Below the pieces are notes generated by a model. The model had not been told where the DNA came from, made no database searches, and saw only the letters and a list, made by a program, of their open reading frames with translations. A program made the position numbers and the translations under genes. DNA of 64,000 bases from QZLE01 sp033852135 (GTDB lineage: Bacteria > Pseudomonadota > Gammaproteobacteria > QZLD01), in NCBI GenBank assembly GCA_033852135.1, contig JAWSVB010000004.1, positions 221,541 through 285,540 on the forward strand. The letters are read 5' to 3'. Of the stretch, positions 46,201-55,200 are shown piece by piece; the first letter of the stretch is position 1, and each line of letters opens with the position of its first letter.

Positions 46201-49200
46201 GAGAACGCCGCTAACAATAGCGCTACAGAATTAACAACTGTGCGCACCAAAGCAGATATGGAGGTTACCAGCAAGGTCGCCTCCCCAGCATCTGTCAATC
46301 TACGTGATAACTTTACCTATACTATCAAGATCAAAAATCTAACTGGTGCCGGGCTATCGGAAGCTGACAATGTAGAAGTTTCGGACACCCTGCCAACCGA
46401 TATGGAGCTAACTGGAGCGCCAACGGTTGATGCCCCTGCTAGTGGCACCTGCACTGGTGGTGCCGGCGACACATCATTTACCTGTTCTCTGGGAACCATG
46501 GCCACCAACACCGAAGCGGATATCACCGTTCCGGTACAGCTAGTTAAAGTAACCAGCAAACCACAGACTTTCACCAATACCGCTAGCGTTACTACTAGCT
46601 CTCTCGATATTGATTTAGGCAATAACAGCAACAGCGGTGATGTTGATGTAAATTCATCCTCCATCGCTGGTACGGTTTTCCGCGATTTCAACGATAATGG
46701 CTTAGTAACCGCTGGTGATACTGGGATCTCTGGCATAACCATCACCCTTACAGGAACCAGCTTCGATGGCGCAGCTGTAAGTGAGACAACCACAACAGAT
46801 GGCAATGGCGATTTTATCTTTACCGGACTTCCAGCAAGTTTGGCCCCAGGCTATACCATTGTCGAGGGAGCGGTGGCAGAGAGTCATATAATTGATGGTG
46901 ACGATACCGCAACTAACGGTAATGGCGATGATGCATCGGTTAATGATGAGATATCCGATATCACATTAGGTGCAAATACAGCAGTAACTGGTTATCTATT
47001 TGCCGAGGTACCACAAGCTCGAATCGGTATCGCCAAAAGAGTTCAAAGTGGTCCAACCATTCAAGCAGATGGAACATTCTTAACCAATTTCCGCTTAAAT
47101 ATTGAAAACTTCAGTCTGGAGCAGATAAATAACATAGTTGTGACCGATTCACTCAATGGGGTTGCTCCAGCTTTTGGTACCTTCGTAGTCGGCGGTGCAG
47201 GCGCCAGCCTTAGCACAGGTGAATACACCATTCAAACACCCCCATCTGGTGGGTGTGACGGCACAAATGGGTCTTTTAATGGTGATGGTGATAACACCGT
47301 TGCTACCGTCCCGACTCTTGCTAGCTCGGCCTCTTGTACCTTAGACTTTGCGGTTAGAGCACGGCCAACTGCTCCACTCCCTGCAGCGCAATCATCTGGC
47401 GGCACCTACGAAAACCAAGCCTCAATCAACGGTACTGGTGATCTTTCTGGACAATCACCAAGTGACACTTCCGACAATGGCAGCAACCCAGACCCAACTG
47501 GCAATAATACCGCAGGCGATGCAGGTGAGAGTGACCCAACTCCTATAACACCCTCCTACACTCCAGCTATCGGTATCGCTAAAACCATTCAGGGTGGCAT
47601 CACGGTTGAAGCCAATGAAAGCATCACTGTCCCTATCCGCTTAGTAGTAGAAAACCTTGGTGACGAGCCTCTAAACACTATCTCTATCACCGATACTCTT
47701 ACCGGTGTTGCACCTAAGTTTGGTACCTATGTTGCCGGCGGTGGCGGTGCTAGCTTATCCCCTGGGGATTATACAATTCAATCAGCTCCAGCATTTAATG
47801 GAGCCTGTACCAATGGAACTGCAAATGCAGCATTTAATGGTAATGGGGATACAGTAGTTGCCACCATTACCGGGCACGATATCGGGGCCACCTGCAGCAT
47901 CGATTTCACCTTCCGCTTTATGCCATTGGCGTCTACTACCTATGAGAATCAGGCGAGCGTCTCCGCGATTGGAGACTACACCACTGGCGCAGCTTCTGAC
48001 ACCTCGGATAACGGCACCAACCCAGACCCAGACGGCGATGATGACCCTGACGAAGCTGGTGAAAACGATCCAACCCCAATCTCTTATCCACGAATTGGTT
48101 TGGCTAAGCGCGTAGTTGGCAGCTCTACCACCAATAACGACGGAACGGTAACCGTGCCATTTAGTTTTGTGGTCACCAACCTGGGTGGCGAAGCTCTAAA
48201 TTCGGTTGTTATCTCTGATGATCTTTCTGGAGCTTCACCGCAGTTTGGTAGCTATGTCGCTGGTGGATCTGGGGCAACATTGGCTGCAACTGAATACACC
48301 ATAAATTCTGCACCTGCCTTCTCTGGTGCATGTATTGGAGGAACACTAACTCCAGGTTACAACGGTGATGGCACCTCATCTATGGCTAGTATCACCGGCT
48401 TTGCCAGCGGTGCGTCTTGTACCATACTTACAACTATCCGTTTCCGCCCCGGTGCTCCACTTCCGGCTGGAAACAACTTTACCAACCAAGCAACAGTAGC
48501 AGCTACTGGCGCAGTTAGTGCCATCGATGTAACTGACCTGTCGGATGACGGAACATCTCCAGATACCGATGGCGATGGTATTGGTAATGAAGCGGGTGAG
48601 AATGACCCAACTCTGGTTAACACCACATTCACTAAACAGATATCGCTGACCAAAACCTTCTCGGTCGCACAAAGCATCAATGCTGATGGTTCGATTAACG
48701 CCCCATTCCGCGTAAAAGTACTAAACAGTGGTACCGAACCGCTAATCACTCTCACCGTTACCGATAACCTAGAAGGGGTAGCTCCAAGTTTTGGCACCTA
48801 TGTAGCCGGCGGCGCTGCAGCGAACCTAAGCAGAGGTGAATACACTATTCAAACCGCTCCTTCTTTTAATGGCGCTTGTACTACTGGAACCCTTACCGCT
48901 GCATACACAGGCGATGCTCAAGACCAGTTAGCAAGTTTAACGCGCTTAGAGGTTCTTGATTCCTGCGAAATAGATTTCACCGTACGTTTTCTGCCAACCA
49001 GCCCTCTTCCTGGTGGCGGCTATAGCAACAGTGCATCAACCCAGGGAACCGGTGAGTTCTCTGGCGGTGCTCCGGTAACCGATATATCGCAAAACGGTAT
49101 CGACCCAGATCCAAACGGTAATGACGATCCAACCGATGATAACGACCCTACCCCAGTTTCCACCATCTACACCCCATCTATCGGAGTAGCCAAGGCACTA

Positions 49201-52200
49201 CAGGGAAGTCTGACTGTTAATGGAAATGATACCTATAGCGGCACCTTCCGCATCGTGGTTGAGAATTTAGGCAATGAAGAACTAGCAACGGTTAGCGTCA
49301 GCGATGCGATGAACAGCGCTCCATCTAATCTAGGAACCTATGTCGCCGGTGGTGCAGGAGCATCGCTATCCGCAGGGCAATATACGATTGAATCCGCTCC
49401 AGCCTTTAATGGTGTTTGTACCAATGGTACCGCTAATGCAGCATTTGATGGCGAAGGCGATCCTGTACTAGCGACCATCACGGAACTAGATACCGAAACT
49501 AGTTGTAGCATCGATTATGATTTCCGCTTTATGCCTGAAGCGAGCACCAGCTATCTTAACCGTGCTACCACACAAGGAACTGGCGTATACAGCACTACCG
49601 TTGTTACCGACCAATCCGATAATGGAGCCAATCCTGACCCAGATGGTGATGGCGATGCCGATGAGTCTGGAGAGAACGACGCTACACCAGTCCCTTACCC
49701 TCGAATTGGACTCGCAAAGCGCGTGGTTGGCAGCAGTACCACCAATGCCAACGGTACAGTAACGGTGCCATTTAGCTTTGTGGTGACCAATCTTGGAGGT
49801 GAAGATCTAACTGTTTCAGCAATTACCGATGACCTTTCCGGTGCCTCACCGCAGTTTGGCAGTTACGTTGCTGGCGGTGCCGCAGCAACCTTAGCAGCAA
49901 CCGAATATACTATCGAAACCGCACCAGCATTTTCCGGTGCCTGTGCTGGAGGAACGCTGACCCCAGGCTATGACGGCGATGCAACTCCGTCCCTTGCTAG
50001 TATTACCAGCTTTGCTAGTGGCGCATCTTGCACCATAACCACCACCATCCGTTTCCGTCCAGGAGCACCCCTTCCTGGTGGTGGCAACTTCACCAACCAG
50101 GCAAGCGTTGCAGCAACTGGTGATGAAAGTGGGCTTGCAGCAACCGACCTTTCCGATGACGGCGTAGCCCCTGACACCGATGGTGATGGCGTGGGTAATG
50201 AAGCTGGTGAAAACGATCCAACCCCAGTCGGAGCTTCATTCACCCCAAGAATAGCTCTAGCCAAAAGAGTTGTTGGCTCTGAAACAGTAAATGCCAATGG
50301 AACTATAACCGTACCTTTCCGTATCGCTGTATCTAATAACGGTACCGAACCTCTGACAACAATAACTGTTAGCGACGATCTATCCGGTGTTGCTCCAGCC
50401 TTTGGCACCTATGTCGCCGGCGGTGCAGGAGCAACTCTAGACCGAGGGGAATATACTGTAGAAACTGCACCTGCATTCAATGGTGCCTGTGCCACCGGAA
50501 CCCTGACCGCTGCCTATACTGGCGATGCGCAAGCGCAACTAGCAAGCCTGACTCGACTCGAAGTCCAAGACTCATGCGAAATCAACTTCACTCTACGCTT
50601 TAAACCAACCAGCCCACTACCAGGTGGTGGTTATAGCAACCAGGCATCGACCCAAGGTACTGGCGAACTTTCTGGCGGCGCTCCGGTAACTGACCTGTCG
50701 CAAGACGGTTTAGATCCTGACCCAGATAGTGATAATGACGCTACCGACAACGACGTACCAACACCGGTGAGCCCAAGCCATACACCATCTATCGGTATAG
50801 CCAAAACACTGTTAAACGGGCAGATCCTCAACACCAACGGCAGTTACAGTGGTACCTTCAGATTAGTGGTAGAAAACCTTGGTGACGAAGAGCTACAAAC
50901 AGTAAGTGTTAGTGATGCGATGGATACAGCTCCAGCCAACCTGGGAACCTTTGTTGCTGGCGGTGCGGGTGCAACTCTATCTGCCGGACAATACACCATC
51001 GAATCAGCTCCAGCCTTTGTTGGGGTTTGTACTAATGGCACTGCAAACGCGGCATTTAATGGTGAGGGCACCCCAGTGGTAGCAACCATCACCGAACTTG
51101 CTACCGGCACCAGCTGTACTGTGGAATATGACTTCCGCTTCGTGCCAGAACCAGGGATAAACTACTTCAACCAAGCAACCACTCAAGGTACTGGAGCCTA
51201 TAGTACTGGTGTGGTTAATGACACCTCCGACGATGGAACCGACCCAGATACCGATGGCGATGGAGATGCAGATGAAGCTGGGGAAAACGATGCGACCCCA
51301 ATCCCATATCCTCGAATTGGCCTGGCGAAACGGGTAGTTGGTAGCACAACCACCAATGCAGATGGTACCGTGCTAGTTCCATTTAGTTTTGTAGTAACCA
51401 ATCTCGGTGGCGAAGATCTAAGCAATGTGGGAATCAGCGATGATCTATCTGGAGCCTCACCACAGTTCGGCAGCTATGTCGCTGGCGGCGCTGCAGCTAC
51501 TCTAGCAGCAACCGAATATACGATTCAAACCGCACCAGCATTCTCCGGTGCTTGCGCTACAGGAACTATCAATGGAGCATATAATGGTGATGGAGACACA
51601 TCTCTAGCCAGCATAACCAGCCTTACTAGCGGCTCATCCTGCACCATCACCCTGACTCTACGCTTCCGCCCAGGAACACCGCTTCCAGCGGGTGGTAACT
51701 TCACCAACCAGGCAGGTGTAGCAGCTACAGGCGCAAGCAGTGCAATCGGCGTAACCGACCTATCCGATGATGGCACCGACCCTGATAGCGATAATGATGG
51801 TGTTGGAAATGAACCGGGGGAGAACGACCCAACTCCGGTAAATGTATCCTTTACCCCACAGGTTGGACTAACCAAAACCAAAACTACAGCAGAGACCATT
51901 AATGCCAATGGTACTGTTACCGTTCCATTCCGTTTGGCGGTATCCAACAGTGGTGATGAACCATTAATCAACCTAACTATCAGCGATGATTTAGCAGGCG
52001 TTGCCCCAGCCTTTGGCACCTATGTTGCCGGCGGTGCAGCTGCAACTCTGGATAAGGGTGAATACACCATTGAAACAGCACCAGCATTTAACGGTGCCTG
52101 TGGCACTGGAACTCTAACTGCCGCATACGATGGCGATACCCAAGATGAGCTAGCCAGTCTAACCCGTCTTGAGATTGCAGCATCTTGTGAGATCGACTTC

Positions 52201-55200
52201 ACCCTGCGTTTTAAACCAACCAGCCCACTACCTGGTGGCGGTTACTCTAATCAAGGTTCGACTCAGGCAACTGGTGAACTATCGACAACAGTGGTTACCG
52301 ACCTATCCCAAGATGGCGTTGACCCTGACCCAGGTGGTAACAACGATCCAACCGATGATAACGATCCAACACCAGTTAACACCAACCATAGCTCTGCTAT
52401 CGGTATCGCCAAATCATTACAAAATGGTCAGATACTGAATACCAATGGTAGCTACAGCGGTACCTTTAGATTAGTGGTAGAGAATCTAGGCAATGAAGAG
52501 CTGCAAAGTGTAACTATCACCGATGCGATGGATACAGCCCCATCCAACCTGGGAACATTTGTTGCCGGCGGTGCAGGTGCAACTCTTACAGCTGGGCAAT
52601 ACACCATTGAATCAGCTCCAGCCTTTGTTGGGGTTTGTACCAACGGCAGCGCAAATGCAGCGTTTAATGGTGAAGGCACTCCTGTAGTGGCAACCATCAC
52701 TGAGCTAGATACCGGCAGCAGCTGTACCGTAGAGTATGACTTCCGCTTTGTACCACAACCAGGCACTAACTACTTCAACCAGGCAACCACTCAAGGTACT
52801 GGAGCCTATAGCACAAGCGTAGTTACCGATACCTCCGATGATGGTACCGATCCTGATACCGATGGAGATATGGATGCTGATGAAGCTGGGGAAAATGACC
52901 CAACTCCAATCCCCTATCCACGCATAGGTTTAGCCAAGCGATTAGTTGGCAGCACAACCACCAATGTTGATGGAACTGTAACTGCAGCACTAAGTTTTGT
53001 GGTCACCAACCTCGGTGGCGAAGATCTAAGTAATGTAGGGGTCACCGATGATCTATCCGGTGCATCACCACAGTTCGGCAGCTATATTGCTGGCGGCGCT
53101 GCAGCTACTCTAGCAGCAACCGAATATACAATCCAAACTGCACCGGCATTCTCTGGCGCCTGCGCCAATGGCACTATTGACCCAGCTTATGATGGCGACG
53201 CAAACGGCTCTATTGCCAGCATCACCAGCCTTACCAGCGGTTCATCTTGTACCATCACCATGACTATCCGCTTCCGCCCTGGAGCTCCGCTACCAGCTGG
53301 TGGTAACTTCACTAACCAAGCGGCAGTCGCAGCAACTGGAACTAGCAGTGCCATCGATATCACCGACCTATCGGATGATGGTACCGACCCAGACACCGAT
53401 AATGATGGCGTTGGTAATGAAGCGGGAGAGAACGATCCAACCCCAATCAATGTATCCTTCACTCCTCAAATTGGACTAACCAAGAGACTAACCGCAGTAG
53501 AAACCACCAACGCCAACGGCACCATCACGGTTCCATTCCGCCTGGCGGTATCCAACAGTGGTGACGAACCATTGATAAACGTTAGCGTCAGTGATGACCT
53601 TTCCGGTGTTGCCCCAGCCTTTGGCACCTATGTTGCTGGCGGCGCTGCAGCAGATCTGGATAAAGGTGAATACACCATCGAGACCGCACCAGCATTTAAC
53701 GGTGCTTGTACCAACGGGACGATAACAGCTGGATACACTGGCGATGCGCAACCGCAACTCGCTAGCCTGACCCGTTTAGAGATTGCCGCATCTTGTGAGA
53801 TCGATTTCACCCTACGCTTTAAACCAACCAGCCCACTACCTGCTGGTGGTTACAGCAACCAAGGTTCGACTCAGGGAACTGGTGAACTATCGACAACGGT
53901 GGTTACCGACCTATCACAAGATGGCACTGACCCAGACCCTGATAGTAACGATGACCCAACAGACAACAATGTTCCAACACCGGTGAGCACAGTTCACGCT
54001 GCAGCGATTGGTGTTGCTAAAACATTAAACAGTGGCCTGGTGGTTAACACCAATGGCAGCTACAGCGGTACCTTTAGAATAGTGGTAGAGAACCTCGGCA
54101 ATGAGGAGCTGCAAAGTGTCAGCATCACCGATGCGATGAATACAGCCCCATCTAACCTGGGAACTTATGTCGCTGGCGGCGCTAGTGCAACTCTTACCGC
54201 TGGACAGTACACAATTGAATCAGCTCCTGCCTTTGTTGGTGCCTGCGCCAATGGTACTGCCAATGCTGCATTTACCGGCACTGCAGATCCGATAGTGGCA
54301 ACCATTTCCGAACTGGATACCGCTACTAACTGTACGGTTGATTTTGGCTTCCGCTTTATGCCAACTCCAGGATCTACTTACCTAAACCAAGCCACAACCC
54401 AAGGCACCGGTGCATATAGTACAACGGTGGTTAGCGATCTATCTGATGATGGCACCGACCCAGACCCAAGTGGTAACGGCGACGCTACCGAAGCGGGAGA
54501 AAATGACCCAACACCAATCCCAATTCCACGTATCGGCTTGGCAAAATCAGCAGCAGCTGTAGTGAATAATGGTGATGGAACCTACGATGTTCCATTTACC
54601 CTGACCCTTATCAATGCAGGTGAATTAGCGCTGAGTAATATCCAGATAACCGATGATCTAGCTGAATTTGGTAGCTACACCAGCGCAGCAATTCCAGCAG
54701 CTGGGCAATACACCATCAGCTCCGACCCAGTGCAGGCAAACCCAGCTAATGGCGCAGCTCTTACCCCTGTGGGAGCCGGAGTATTTACCGGAACAACAGG
54801 TGGATATAATCTACTTGATGCAGCAAGCAGTGAACTGCCAAACTTTGGTAGTGGCAGTGAATCAAGCGCGCAGATTAACTTTACTGTGCGCTTTTTCCCC
54901 ACCACTCCTGGGCCGTTCAACAACTCTGCAGTTACAACTGCAACATCAAGTTCCGGCGGTGATGTAACCGATGATAGTGTTACTGGAGACACCCCTGATG
55001 CCGATGGTAATGGCGATCCTGGTGATGATACATCTCCAACAGTGGTAGTTCTTTCTGGTCAGGATATTGGTGTTGCCAAAGCGGTTAGTGGCATTGTGCA
55101 AACAGGAACTAGAAGCTACACCATCCCTTACACATTAATTATCGCTAACCTGGATGCAGCTACCACCTTAACCAATGTGCAGTTAACCGATAACCTTGCT

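Noticed and set aside
47569..54531. Regular direct repeats that could be taken for a CRISPR array or satellite DNA
   Set aside because: The repeats are 1.6-kb blocks in one open frame with codon-level conservation; there are no short identical repeats with unique spacers and no cas genes.
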